Assembly (NCBI GenBank): GCA_014804245.1
Contig: JAAVAE010000037.1
Span: 1 to 37,193 of the forward strand
DNA from: Lachnospiraceae bacterium
GTDB taxonomy: Bacteria > Bacillota > Clostridia > Lachnospirales > Lachnospiraceae
Length of the DNA stretch: 37,193 bases
Direction: 5' to 3'
Both the position numbers and the translations under genes were made by a program. Under the pieces are notes generated by a model, which saw nothing but the letters and a program-made list of their open reading frames with translations, was not told the origin of the DNA and searched no databases. This document shows positions 1-8,013 of this stretch, piece after piece (the first letter of the stretch is position 1; every line of letters starts with the position of its first letter).

Positions 1-140
1 AGGTAAATATACCAACGTCGTCGCGCTCCCGCTCCATAAAAACGTAACAGACGCTAGGCTCGTGAGGAACCTCGCCAAGCGCTGACGTTTTTATAGGGAC
101 TCCTTTTGGTATATTTACCTATCCTATGCTACGTTACTGG
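1..140 (+). repeat. Palindromic repeat family, copy A (5' end cut by window start)
   Basis: Large hairpin-forming element. The right outer arm is 107-129. Its complement at 1-14 is visible and matches perfectly, and the missing nine bases lie before the window. Inside is a second stem, ATAAAAACGT (38-47) against ACGTTTTTAT (85-94), then a third imperfect stem built on CGCTAGGC / GCCAAGCG. A conserved tail TGCTACGTTACTGG (127-140) follows. The core is nearly identical to copy C (8014-8161), and copy B is the same family in reverse. No gene is seen in it. It could be a structured RNA, a mobile hairpin element or a recombination site; which one is not known. Confidence 0.8.
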
Positions 141-193
141 CAGCCTCTAAAATAGCGAATATTTACTGCTTTTCATCAGGTTGCCAAAGCACA

Positions 194-347
194 GCTCTGA
201 GAGGATAAATAATCCATAAGGAGTCCCTCAAAAAGCGTCAGCGCTTGACCACGCGCTTAAAAGCGCGGGTTTTTTCGAGTCTAGCGTCTGCTACGCTTTT
301 TGCGGAGCGGGAGCGCGGCGACGTTGGATTATTTATCCTCTCAGAGC
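194..347 (-). repeat. Palindromic repeat family, copy B (inverted relative to A)
   Basis: The outer arms 194-216 and 325-347 are perfectly complementary over 23 bp, with the family pattern GC-N18-CCA. Read on the minus strand, the core matches copies A and C. The inner stem is CAAAAAGCGT / ACGCTTTTTG, changed on both sides compared with A. The terminal loop carries an extra small hairpin (CGCGC...GCGCG around 255-268), making it 154 bp against 137 for copy C. The tail after the arm differs from A and C. The direct repeat TGCCAAAG lies at 182-189 and again at 355-362, and may be a target duplication. Confidence 0.8.
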
Positions 348-471
348 GTCCCTCTGCCAAAGTGTCAAAAGCAACGTTCAAACAGGAACTTTAATTCCTT
401 TTAAATAATTCATGGACATTTCTTTGGCAGGCACGCATAATAATGAAAAACGGCAAAGAGAGGTATTATTT

Positions 472-1401
472 ATGCATACTTTAAGTGAATACATTAGCGA
501 GTATATTGAATTCTGCAAATTCAGGAAGCGTTTAGACGTCAAAACTCTAAAAGCTTATCAGATTGATCTAATGCAGTATAGGAACTTTTGTTCCGATTCG
601 TCCAGCTGCCTCTCCAAGGATACCGTAGACCGGTTTATCACCAGTCTGCACAGGCAATATAAACCCAAAACCGTCAAGCGCAAAATTGCAAGTCTGAAGG
701 CTTTCTTTCATTATATGGAATACAGAGAATTGTTAAATGAAAACCCTTTTACCAAACTGGATATCCGCTTCCGTGAGCCAAAGCTCCTGCCGAGGACGAT
801 TCCCTTTCATTCTATTCAAGCCTTCCTGTCTACTCTTTATGCGCAAAAAGAGCATGCAAAAACTGAATATCAACTTCACTGCTGCATCAGGGACATAGCC
901 GTCATTGAATTATTGTTTGCCACAGGCATGCGGATTTCTGAACTGTGCTCTTTAAAACCGGCAGATCTCGATTTGGAGAGCTGCAATGTGCTTATTTATG
1001 GGAAAGGGGCAAAAGAAAGAATTTTACAGATTGGTAATCCAGATGTCATTTCTGCGCTGGATTTATATCAGAACACTTTTAAAGAGGAGATCGAGAGCTG
1101 TGGATATTTCTTTGTAAATAAACTCCGGCACAAGCTATCGGATCAATCTGTCCGCTTTATGATAAACCGCTATGCAAAGCTTGCCGGCATTGAGCAGCAT
1201 ATTACTCCGCATATGTTCCGGCATTCTTTCGCGACGCTTCTTCTGGAACAGGATGTGGATATACGGTATATCCAGAAAATGCTTGGACATAGTTCCATCA
1301 GCACCACAGAAATCTATACCCACGTATCCAGTGTAAAGCAAAAGGATATCCTGTTCCATAAGCATCCAAGAAATCTGATGGAAGTAAGCAGAGAATCGTA
1401 A
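472..1401 (+). CDS. Tyrosine recombinase, XerC/XerD-like
   Basis: A 309-residue site-specific DNA recombinase that cuts and rejoins DNA through a covalent 3'-phosphotyrosine. The N-terminal SAM-like core-binding domain covers about residues 1-85. The catalytic domain follows, with Arg154 (TGMRISEL), Lys178, the HMFR box (His247, Arg250), His273 (LGHSS) and nucleophile Tyr282 (IYTH), so all catalytic residues are present. ATG 472 is chosen because GAGAGG lies 8 bases upstream; an earlier in-frame ATG at 412 lacks a site. The length fits the Xer family. It follows two opposed palindromic repeats and no other phage or ICE gene is seen beside it, so its target site is unknown. It could be a solitary Xer-type recombinase of a small mobile unit rather than the housekeeping dimer resolvase. 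Confidence 0.88.
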   Translation: MHTLSEYISEYIEFCKFRKRLDVKTLKAYQIDLMQYRNFCSDSSSCLSKDTVDRFITSLHRQYKPKTVKRKIASLKAFFHYMEYRELLNENPFTKLDIRFREPKLLPRTIPFHSIQAFLSTLYAQKEHAKTEYQLHCCIRDIAVIELLFATGMRISELCSLKPADLDLESCNVLIYGKGAKERILQIGNPDVISALDLYQNTFKEEIESCGYFFVNKLRHKLSDQSVRFMINRYAKLAGIEQHITPHMFRHSFATLLLEQDVDIRYIQKMLGHSSISTTEIYTHVSSVKQKDILFHKHPRNLMEVSRES

Positions 1402-1402
1402 T

Positions 1403-2581
1403 TCATTTTTCACAGATTACAATCCCTGTAGATTTCTGAATATACATATATCCGTCTTTATCCATTTTGCCGCGCACCCGTTTCAGAAACAGCTCCTTGT
1501 CCCTGCTGATGCTCTCCTTTACCTCATGTGAATAGGAAGATGCATACTCCAAAATTAATTCTTCATCCGGTACAAGCAGGTCATTTTTCTGTTCCTCCAC
1601 CGACAGCACCGTAAAGTAAGGCTCAAGCTCCTGCCTGGCAGTTTCCATCCATATGTCAAAGGAACTGGAGGGAATATGAATCCCTGGATCATATTCTCTC
1701 AGCATATCATTCAATTCCAGGAAATGCTTTCTTCCTATCAAAGTACATGAAAATCTTCCCTTTTCTGATAAAAGAGTCCTGATTTTTTCATAAAGCTTTA
1801 AACGGCTCTCTCGATTAACATGATACAGCATATGGTTTGCCATAATCAGGTCAAATTCACCTGTGGGATAATTGAAATCTGCTGCATCCCTTTTGTCAAC
1901 AATAAATTTCAATCCTTTATGAGGATATTTTTTTACAATTTCCTCCGCAGTTCTTTCTGCGCTTTCCAGCATTCCTGCAGAATAGTCAAGCAGATGTATT
2001 TCCAGGTTTTCCGGCAGCCGGTCTGAAATACTTTTCCAAAAAGCTGCATTTCCACATCCGATGTCCATAATTTTCATCCCATCAGACAATTTCAGTCTCT
2101 CTAACACCCATGGATAAAATCCCATTTTGGCAGTGCTGTAATCATGAATGGATATTCGCTTTTTCAGATTATCTTCATTTAAGTATTGGGTGTCCACATA
2201 CTCCCTCTCTTTCGTGATTTCTATGATGCGAAGCAGATTGTCCCACAATCTGTCATCGGGAGCAGCTTCCGCCCTCTTTACCGCATCCAATATCCGCTGA
2301 ATATGCTCTTTTTTCTCTATCAGCAATTTTTCCTGCTCATGCAATGATTCTCTGACATTGAAGTTTTCTTCCTTCATCATTTCACTTATCTGGTCAATTG
2401 AAAAATCCAAGAATCTGAGCATGACGATTTTCTGAAGACGCTCTGCGCTTTCATCATCATAAAGCCGATAGCCTGATTCCGAATATCCGCATGGAATCAA
2501 AATCTCTCTTTCATCATAAAAACGCACTGTTCTTGCCGATACGCCGCATTTTTTTGCCAATTCTCCTGCCGTGTACTTCAT
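1403..2581 (-). CDS. MerR-family regulator fused to a SAM-dependent methyltransferase
   Basis: A 392-residue two-domain protein. Residues 1-70 form a MerR winged HTH (TAGELAKKCGVSARTVRFYDE), followed by a dimerising coiled coil at about 75-110. From about residue 150 there is a class I methyltransferase fold: motif I is IMDIGCGNAAF, motif II is IHLLDYSAGML, and post-motifs include DLIMANHMLYHV. The methyltransferase sits where other MerR proteins carry a ligand-binding domain, so it may sense or modify a small molecule; the substrate is not evident. An AAGGAGG site precedes the ATG. The upstream promoter has the 19-bp spacer typical of MerR control, so autoregulation is likely. Its stop lies 2 bases from the end of the convergent recombinase gene. 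Confidence 0.88.
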   Translation of the reverse strand: MKYTAGELAKKCGVSARTVRFYDEREILIPCGYSESGYRLYDDESAERLQKIVMLRFLDFSIDQISEMMKEENFNVRESLHEQEKLLIEKKEHIQRILDAVKRAEAAPDDRLWDNLLRIIEITKEREYVDTQYLNEDNLKKRISIHDYSTAKMGFYPWVLERLKLSDGMKIMDIGCGNAAFWKSISDRLPENLEIHLLDYSAGMLESAERTAEEIVKKYPHKGLKFIVDKRDAADFNYPTGEFDLIMANHMLYHVNRESRLKLYEKIRTLLSEKGRFSCTLIGRKHFLELNDMLREYDPGIHIPSSSFDIWMETARQELEPYFTVLSVEEQKNDLLVPDEELILEYASSYSHEVKESISRDKELFLKRVRGKMDKDGYMYIQKSTGIVICEK

Positions 2582-2604
2582 TCCCGCATTCCTCCTTTTT
2601 CATT

Positions 2605-2635
2605 ACCATACACCTTGACGCAGCGGAAAGGTCAA
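2605..2635 (-). promoter_or_regulatory. MerR-type promoter with 19-bp spacer and operator dyad
   Basis: Minus strand: -35 TTGACC (2635-2630), a 19-bp spacer, and -10 TATGGT (2610-2605). The spacer holds the dyad ACCTT-N11-AAGGT. An over-long spacer with a dyad between the hexamers is the classic architecture of promoters untwisted by MerR proteins. It directly precedes the MerR-methyltransferase gene, so autoregulation is inferred. Confidence 0.65.
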
Positions 2636-2636
2636 G

Positions 2637-2680
2637 CATAATAAATAACGGCGGTTTTAAAACCGCCGCCATTTATTATG
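2637..2680. terminator. Palindromic terminator at the pullulanase 3' end
   Basis: A long symmetrical hairpin: CATAATAAAT and CGGCGGTTTT face AAAACCGCCG and ATTTATTATG. The pullulanase stop codon (2676-2678) lies inside its right arm. It separates the pullulanase gene from the MerR-type promoter immediately to the left. Confidence 0.65.
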
Positions 2681-5600
2681 ATTTTCTTTTCTTTCTGAAA
2701 TAACCCAAGCCCGCTGCCGCTAAGCAGACTCCTCCTAAGCCCAGCAAAATACCGCCCACTGCAGAGGCAGATGTTCCGCTTCCCTTTCCATCCGTCTGTG
2801 ATGCATTACTATCTGCTGCGGAATATTCTGAAGTACCCTTCGTCAATACCATGGCGGATATTCCCTCCACTTCTACGGTTCCGCTCACAGTGCCAAGTAC
2901 CTCACACCCTGCTTTTTCACCATTTATATAAATCTCCCATTCTCCCTCGGGAAGAGAAATGGTGACTCCATCCTTATTGCCGTTATAAACTACAAAAATT
3001 TCTTCAGCAATCTCTTTGTTCGGACTGTTTCCAATGGTATACGCTACCACATTCGACCCCAGTCCGTCTATAAAAGTAAGATTATTTTGAATCTCTTCCG
3101 CCGTAGTCATGCGAAGCGCTCCATGTGCCTTGCGGAATGCAATCAACCCTTTATAATATTCATAAACCTCAAGCACATTTCCTTTGTTATCCCATTTCAG
3201 GCTGTTTGTAGCATCCGGCGAACAATAGCTGTTCTCATCAACTCCTCCTTCTGTGGTCTGGGAAGGCTTTGTGCGGAGCATTTCTTCCCCTGCCTGGAAG
3301 AAGGGAACTCCCTGTGATGTAAAGATAATCACACTTGATAGTTTATTCATTTTAATTCTGTCTTCTTCGCTTGCATCCTCGTTGGAGACCATCAGCTTAT
3401 CCCAAAGCGTCAGATTGTCATGGCAGGATGCATAGTTGATGCTCTGCCCCGGCTGGCCCGACCAGAAATTAGCACTGCCTTCATTTGCAAATATATTGAT
3501 TTGCTCGTTTTCTGTAGCGCCCACCACGCCGAATTTGATTCTTTCCTCCAGACCTTCTTTTCCGCTCACAAATCCATTATCTAAAGAATTGAACACATTA
3601 CCTCTGATCCCGTCACGGATATCGTCACTAAAAGCGCCTACCCTGTCCATCTGGTAGGTATGATTTTTCGTTGCCTGCAGGGATGATTCTATTGCTGCAT
3701 CCCCACTGGTCCATCCTTCACCATACATCATAATGGAAGGGTCTACTTTATCCAGCGCTTCTCTGATTGCCATCATGGTTTCTGTATCATGCACACCCAT
3801 AAGGTCGAAACGGAATCCATCAATATGGTATTCTTCTGCCCAGTAAACAACAGAATCTACCATATATTTGCGCATCATAGCACGCTCAGAAGCAGTCTCA
3901 TTTCCACAGCCTGACGCGTTAGAATAAGCATCTCCGTTTTTGCGGTAATAATAATCCGGAACTGTTTTCTGGAACCATGATTCATCGATATTAAACGTAT
4001 GGTTATATACCACATCCATGATAACGCGTATATCATTTTCATGCAGCGTCTGTACCATCTGCTTCATTTCCTTTACACGCACTTCACCATGATATGGATC
4101 CGTACTGTAAGAACCTTCCGGAACATTATAATTCTTCGGATCATATCCCCAGTTAAACTGGGCCTGTTCAAGCTTGCTCTCGTCCACTGTAGCATAATCA
4201 TAGCTTGGAAGAATCTGCACATGGGTGATTCCCAGATCCTTCATGTGGTCAAGTCCTGTTGACAAGCCTTCACTGTTGACCGTTCCTTTTTCCGTAAGTC
4301 CCAGAAACTTTCCTGTATTCTGAATTCCCGAAGAAGGATCGGAGGATAAATCCCTGATATGAAGTTCATAGATAACCGCGTCTGTAGCATTAACAAACTC
4401 TGGACGCACATCATTTTCAAATCCCTCCGGGTCTGTTGCATCCAAATCCAGAATCATTCCTCTGTTACCGTTTACTCCGGTACTTCTCGCATATAAATCC
4501 ACTGCTTCGTTTACCGTATCTCCAATTTTCACAGAATATGTATAGTAGGTTCCGTTTAAGTCACCCTGTTTTTCACAAACCCATGTACCTCGCTCATCTG
4601 CCTGCATCGGAATGGATTCCAACAGATTATCTCCATCCCCCTCTTCATAAAGGTTTAGCGAAACCTCAGACGCTGTGGGCGCCCATACCTTAAATCTCGT
4701 ACTTTCCTTCGCATATACTGCGCCCAGATCATCTCCCTCATAAGCAAATGCTTCATCAAAATATGTAGATCCTATCACCTTCCTCATAGATATCTGACAC
4801 CCTTCATAATCCTCTCTTACAATTGTATAACTCTTTGACAAATCAAGCGGTTCCTTCATAATCAGATACGCCGTTTTTTCTACCTTAGGATTTTCTGACC
4901 ATACCTTTACAATCGGATAACTCGTGCCGCTTTCATCCGTTACCGTAAACTTACTTCCTTCCGTCTCATCCGCCGTGTCAATGGGCTGGGAAAGGGTAAA
5001 TATAATCTGCTTACTCGTGGTCTCTCCAAAATAAGCATCTGCAATGACCGGATTATAATTTACCTCTTCCTTACTGTACCAGACTGTGGGATTACCCTCC
5101 ACCGTATAGACGTCAAGGATATTGTCCTGTGCCTTACTTAAATCCACCATTCTTGCCGAAACCGCATCGTCCGCGCCGTTTTGTATGATCCGCAGTCCCG
5201 CTGTATCCACTCCTTCATCCGGCATAAGCCCCACATGAAAGACTGCTCCGAAATCATCCGTTTCCACATAAGGATAAGAGCCGCCTGCCTCCTCTCCTTC
5301 CCATGCAAAAGCTTCAACCGTATCGCCAGAATAGCTTTCTTCATAATTATAGTAGTGCACATTAAGCTTGATTGCTTCCTCTTGTTCATAAAGCTTTGCC
5401 CGGGCTTCCTCTACCGCTGCAAAATCATAATTTTCCGCACCTTCCGGCGCCTGCGTCAAAAACTCAGCCTCTCCGCTGGTCACCCAGATTTCAACCACAT
5501 CCTGATCCATCGAGACATAGCGGTCTTCATCCACATCCTTTTCCACCCACTCATTCAGACGGACAATAAAACCGATTTTGGAAGGTGAATTATTACTTTG

Positions 5601-5837
5601 ATAAACAGCCACCTGTCCAAAAGAATCCGTCCCTGTGAAAGAGACCTGCTGCCCATCCTTCCCTTCTTCCCAGATCCATAGATTCCAGCCGTCATAGTTT
5701 CCATCGCTCCGGCCACCGTAATGAATGATCAAGGTTTTACCTGCCGCATAGACGTCCGTCTCCGGTATAAAACTTGCAAATACCGCCAGAATCATCATGC
5801 ACAATCCCATAAAACCTGCTATAATTCTTTTTTTCAT
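2676..5837 (-). CDS. pulA: Secreted, membrane-anchored type I pullulanase
   Basis: A 1053-residue extracellular debranching enzyme hydrolysing alpha-1,6 bonds in pullulan, glycogen or amylopectin. A signal peptide (MKKRII, then hydrophobic to about residue 32) is followed by two CBM41-like starch-binding modules (about 33-125 and 157-250), an N2-type domain, a CBM48-like domain (about 370-460) and the GH13 catalytic barrel. The family motif appears as FNWGYDP (561-567; usually YNWGYDP). The nucleophile is Asp678 (DGFRFD), the acid/base Glu707 (YGEGW), and CHDN is at 805-808. The C-terminus has one hydrophobic segment and FRKKRKS with no LPxTG, so it probably stays membrane-anchored. ATG 5837 has AAAGGA upstream; the in-frame TTG at 5861 is rejected. 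It is probably monocistronic. Confidence 0.93.
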   Translation of the reverse strand: MKKRIIAGFMGLCMMILAVFASFIPETDVYAAGKTLIIHYGGRSDGNYDGWNLWIWEEGKDGQQVSFTGTDSFGQVAVYQSNNSPSKIGFIVRLNEWVEKDVDEDRYVSMDQDVVEIWVTSGEAEFLTQAPEGAENYDFAAVEEARAKLYEQEEAIKLNVHYYNYEESYSGDTVEAFAWEGEEAGGSYPYVETDDFGAVFHVGLMPDEGVDTAGLRIIQNGADDAVSARMVDLSKAQDNILDVYTVEGNPTVWYSKEEVNYNPVIADAYFGETTSKQIIFTLSQPIDTADETEGSKFTVTDESGTSYPIVKVWSENPKVEKTAYLIMKEPLDLSKSYTIVREDYEGCQISMRKVIGSTYFDEAFAYEGDDLGAVYAKESTRFKVWAPTASEVSLNLYEEGDGDNLLESIPMQADERGTWVCEKQGDLNGTYYTYSVKIGDTVNEAVDLYARSTGVNGNRGMILDLDATDPEGFENDVRPEFVNATDAVIYELHIRDLSSDPSSGIQNTGKFLGLTEKGTVNSEGLSTGLDHMKDLGITHVQILPSYDYATVDESKLEQAQFNWGYDPKNYNVPEGSYSTDPYHGEVRVKEMKQMVQTLHENDIRVIMDVVYNHTFNIDESWFQKTVPDYYYRKNGDAYSNASGCGNETASERAMMRKYMVDSVVYWAEEYHIDGFRFDLMGVHDTETMMAIREALDKVDPSIMMYGEGWTSGDAAIESSLQATKNHTYQMDRVGAFSDDIRDGIRGNVFNSLDNGFVSGKEGLEERIKFGVVGATENEQINIFANEGSANFWSGQPGQSINYASCHDNLTLWDKLMVSNEDASEEDRIKMNKLSSVIIFTSQGVPFFQAGEEMLRTKPSQTTEGGVDENSYCSPDATNSLKWDNKGNVLEVYEYYKGLIAFRKAHGALRMTTAEEIQNNLTFIDGLGSNVVAYTIGNSPNKEIAEEIFVVYNGNKDGVTISLPEGEWEIYINGEKAGCEVLGTVSGTVEVEGISAMVLTKGTSEYSAADSNASQTDGKGSGTSASAVGGILLGLGGVCLAAAGLGYFRKKRKS

Positions 5838-5888
5838 TCCCCATCCTTTCCCAAAGTTCAAAAACTCTGCCTGTCATTCACATTCTCT

Positions 5889-5918
5889 ATTATAACATCA
5901 TAGCTTATTCCAGTCTAA
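5889..5918 (-). promoter_or_regulatory. Pullulanase promoter candidate
   Basis: Minus strand: -35 TTAGAC (5918-5913), 18-bp spacer, -10 TATAAT (5894-5889), about 50 bases before the start codon. The -10 is a perfect consensus and the -35 matches 4 of 6. No catabolite-response element was recognised with confidence. Confidence 0.6.
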
Positions 5919-5933
5919 GTTTTTTTTCGCAGC

Positions 5934-5961
5934 AAAAAAGAACCCTGTCTCCAGGATTCTT
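5934..5961 (-). terminator. Terminator of the ECF sigma operon
   Basis: On the minus strand, AAGAATCCTG and CAGGGTTCTT form a 10-bp stem (one T-G wobble) around a 4-base loop, followed by a T run. It lies just past the stop of the last operon gene. Confidence 0.75.
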
Positions 5962-5982
5962 TAATGCTTTCCTCTATGCAAT

Positions 5983-6342
5983 TTAAAAATAGAAATTTTG
6001 TGAATGCATGATTGCCCAGTCAATCATTCCCATGAACATTGAAAATCCGGTCAGTACCATGGTGAGAAGGATCGCCGGCACATCATAGACCACTTTGCTC
6101 TGTTCTAATATCTGCCCTTTTTCGTTCCATACCTCATAAGTTTTCTGCCTGCTGCCCAAAAGCACCTCTACCCCCAGCGTAATCAAAATAACCGGCCAAA
6201 ATCTAAAAATCATTCTGTAATCTAATCTCGGCAAAAACAAGTGAACAAGGAACAATACTCCCGTAACAATCAATATCATGCCAAAGGTGACAGAGCCTAC
6301 TCTGCGTATTCTAATCGTCTGCTTCTCCATTATTTCACCCAT
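5983..6342 (-). CDS. Small membrane protein with LiaI/DUF5668-like domain
   Basis: About 119 residues with three hydrophobic segments. The first two match the LiaI/DUF5668 pattern: a GxxLIxxGxLFL helix, a short linker, then FWPVILITLGVEVLLG. A third segment is near the C-terminus (VPAILLTMVLTGFSMFMGMI). Such proteins often accompany envelope-stress regulators. ATG 6342 is chosen because AGGA lies 5 bases upstream and it sits 7 bases after the previous stop; an in-frame ATG at 6378 would overlap that gene. It is the last gene of the operon, and its role is unknown beyond a likely link to envelope sensing. Confidence 0.7.
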   Translation of the reverse strand: MGEIMEKQTIRIRRVGSVTFGMILIVTGVLFLVHLFLPRLDYRMIFRFWPVILITLGVEVLLGSRQKTYEVWNEKGQILEQSKVVYDVPAILLTMVLTGFSMFMGMIDWAIMHSQNFYF

Positions 6343-6349
6343 GCCTTTC

Positions 6350-6934
6350 CTACTGCTGATTTTCTCTTCCATCTCCATCTGACACTTTTTCTTCTATCGT
6401 TCTTCCCTCTTCTGCCACTTCCATCTTCTTTCCGCCAAGCAGCTTTACTCCCAGGAAAATGATTCCGCAACTAATCAATATGCTTGGAATAAACTCGCCT
6501 ACCCGCCACATGATTCTATATATGAAACGGTACTCTTCCGGCAGTATTCTGTATGCAAATTCTGTCATGGTACTCCACAAAAGACTGATTCCAATTAAAA
6601 TCAATCCGCCGGCAACCCATTTGTGATATTTTTCCACAAAATTCTTTGTACCGGGAAAAGCGTCCAATCCAAAAAGATACTCATCCTTCACCTTCCCAAA
6701 CTCATCATCATTCAGGCTTGCCAGATGATTTGCATAGAAAAAGCAGTAAAACCACTCTACTATGCAAAAACATGCAATTACTCCCTGATTCATCCATACT
6801 GCAATGATAATCGTAAATACGAACATCAGCATCATGCTTAATCCCATCTTCATAAATCCCATATACATTTCGCCTGCCCCCGGTATACATGACACCCAAA
6901 AGGTCAAAAATCTGTTCTTTTTCTTAGTTTTCAT
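6350..6934 (-). CDS. Polytopic membrane protein in ECF sigma operon
   Basis: A 194-residue protein with about four to five membrane segments. The N-terminus (RFLTFWVSCIPGAGEMYMGFMKMGL) resembles the start of TM2-domain proteins, where a Pro-Gly turn separates two helices. A long loop (LNDDEFGKVKDEYLFGLDAF) precedes further helices, and the tail is charged and hydrophilic. The start overlaps the anti-sigma-like gene by 11 bases, with AGGAG 6 bases before the ATG, so translation is probably coupled. I do not recognise a specific function; a role with the sigma/anti-sigma pair at the membrane is inferred from position only. Confidence 0.7.
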   Translation of the reverse strand: MKTKKKNRFLTFWVSCIPGAGEMYMGFMKMGLSMMLMFVFTIIIAVWMNQGVIACFCIVEWFYCFFYANHLASLNDDEFGKVKDEYLFGLDAFPGTKNFVEKYHKWVAGGLILIGISLLWSTMTEFAYRILPEEYRFIYRIMWRVGEFIPSILISCGIIFLGVKLLGGKKMEVAEEGRTIEEKVSDGDGRENQQ

Positions 6935-7391
6935 TTAAATCTCCTCCATTTCTCATTTTAAACAAGCTTTCAATCTTCAGATTGCTTATCTGATTAAACC
7001 AGTCATTTAACCGATGCTCCACCTGCCACGCATCTTCATTCAATACATCATTTGCATTCATTTCCTCCTGCTCCTGTATCCATGCCGCTTCCTCCTTCTT
7101 TTCCCATCCTTCCGCTTCCTTTTCCATTCTGTATTCACTGTCCATTCCAAGCGAGGGAAGCAGAAACAGCATAAAAATTGCCGCTGCCATTCCGGCTATA
7201 ATTTTAAGACGATATGAAAGGAGCTGAACCGATCCTCTACTGCTCCCAGACCTTGGCAGCACCTCCACGGTTTGTTTTGGAAATGCCTGGCTTAAAATCT
7301 GCTCCTTCATATGCTTCGGCGCATAAAGTTCCTGCTGCTCCATCTGTTTGATAAAGAGCTCTAATTCCTCGTCTGTCGGGTATTTGCTCAT
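6924..7391 (-). CDS. Probable membrane-bound anti-sigma factor
   Basis: A 155-residue protein with a cytosolic N-terminus (about 1-58), one membrane helix (about 61-81, IIAGMAAAIFMLFLLPSLGM) and an extracytoplasmic Glu-rich tail. This single-pass layout directly downstream of an ECF sigma gene is typical of anti-sigma factors, although no HxxxCxxC zinc motif is present. Its ATG overlaps the sigma stop by 4 bases (ATGA), implying translational coupling and matched stoichiometry. The extracytoplasmic tail could receive the signal. The call rests on position and topology, not on a recognised sequence family. Confidence 0.65.
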   Translation of the reverse strand: MSKYPTDEELELFIKQMEQQELYAPKHMKEQILSQAFPKQTVEVLPRSGSSRGSVQLLSYRLKIIAGMAAAIFMLFLLPSLGMDSEYRMEKEAEGWEKKEEAAWIQEQEEMNANDVLNEDAWQVEHRLNDWFNQISNLKIESLFKMRNGGDLNEN

Positions 7392-7930
7392 GCCGGTTCC
7401 TCCTTTCCGTAAATCTTCTTAAGCATCTGCTTTGCCCGGTAAATCTGGGTCTGAACAGTCTTAATACTTTTGCCCTGCCTTGCCGCTATCTCCTTCGGGC
7501 TTTGCTCTTCCAGATAATATGCCCTCGCCACTTCATTATACGGCGGCTTTAACGCATCACACCTTTGTGCCAATTGACTTTTGATCTCCTCTTCTATGCA
7601 TATTTCCTCCGGGGAGCCCCGCTGCTCCGCGGCCAGTTCAAAAAAGGTATCCTCTACAGGCACATTCCTGCGGCTTGCGCTCCTCAAATAATCAATACTC
7701 TTGTTTGTAGCGATCCTGCATATCCACGCTTTTTCATTTTCACCGTTAAAAGTATCATATTTTTGAAATGCTGATAAAAATGTCTCCTGAGTCAGATCCT
7801 CCGCAGTAAAATAATCGCCGGTCAACTTATAACAGATGGAAAAAACAAGTTTATCATATGTATCCAGCAACTCGGCAAGCCTGCTTTCCGTACAGACTGC
7901 TTCCTTTTCCATCGTACTTATTTTTCCCAC
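7388..7930 (-). CDS. ECF-type RNA polymerase sigma factor
   Basis: A 180-residue sigma-70-like factor with region 2 (about 24-95: DKLVFSICYKLTGDYFTAEDLTQE, then WICRIATNKSIDYLR) and region 4 (about 125-175: LEEQSPKEIAARQGKSIKTV, then an HTH). It has no region 1 or 3, as in extracytoplasmic-function sigma factors, and would redirect polymerase to a small regulon. The start is uncertain: GTG 7930 has AGGAAG nearby, and ATG 7912 is also possible. It heads an operon with an anti-sigma-like protein and two membrane proteins, pointing to envelope sensing. The signal and regulon are not visible here. Confidence 0.9.
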   Translation of the reverse strand: MGKISTMEKEAVCTESRLAELLDTYDKLVFSICYKLTGDYFTAEDLTQETFLSAFQKYDTFNGENEKAWICRIATNKSIDYLRSASRRNVPVEDTFFELAAEQRGSPEEICIEEEIKSQLAQRCDALKPPYNEVARAYYLEEQSPKEIAARQGKSIKTVQTQIYRAKQMLKKIYGKEEPA

Positions 7931-7954
7931 CTCACTTCCTGCTTTCTTTCACCC

Positions 7955-7984
7955 ATTATAACGAACCTGCATTTCAAATGTCTT
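7955..7984 (-). promoter_or_regulatory. Promoter candidate for the ECF sigma operon
   Basis: Minus strand: -35 AAGACA (7984-7979), 18-bp spacer, -10 TATAAT (7960-7955), just before the sigma gene. A housekeeping promoter is favoured. No clear autoregulatory ECF promoter pair could be fixed. Confidence 0.45.
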
Positions 7985-8013
7985 CAATTTTTTTAATTTT
8001 TTTGTGGTAGTCC

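Noticed and set aside
1-347. CRISPR array or integron attC cassette array
   Set aside because: There are only two inverted copies, with no regular spacers. In attC sites the ends are conserved and the centre varies, whereas here the core is conserved and the arms vary with compensation.
1135-1413. 92-codon frame antisense to the recombinase
   Set aside because: Shadow of conserved catalytic-domain codons with no start signal.
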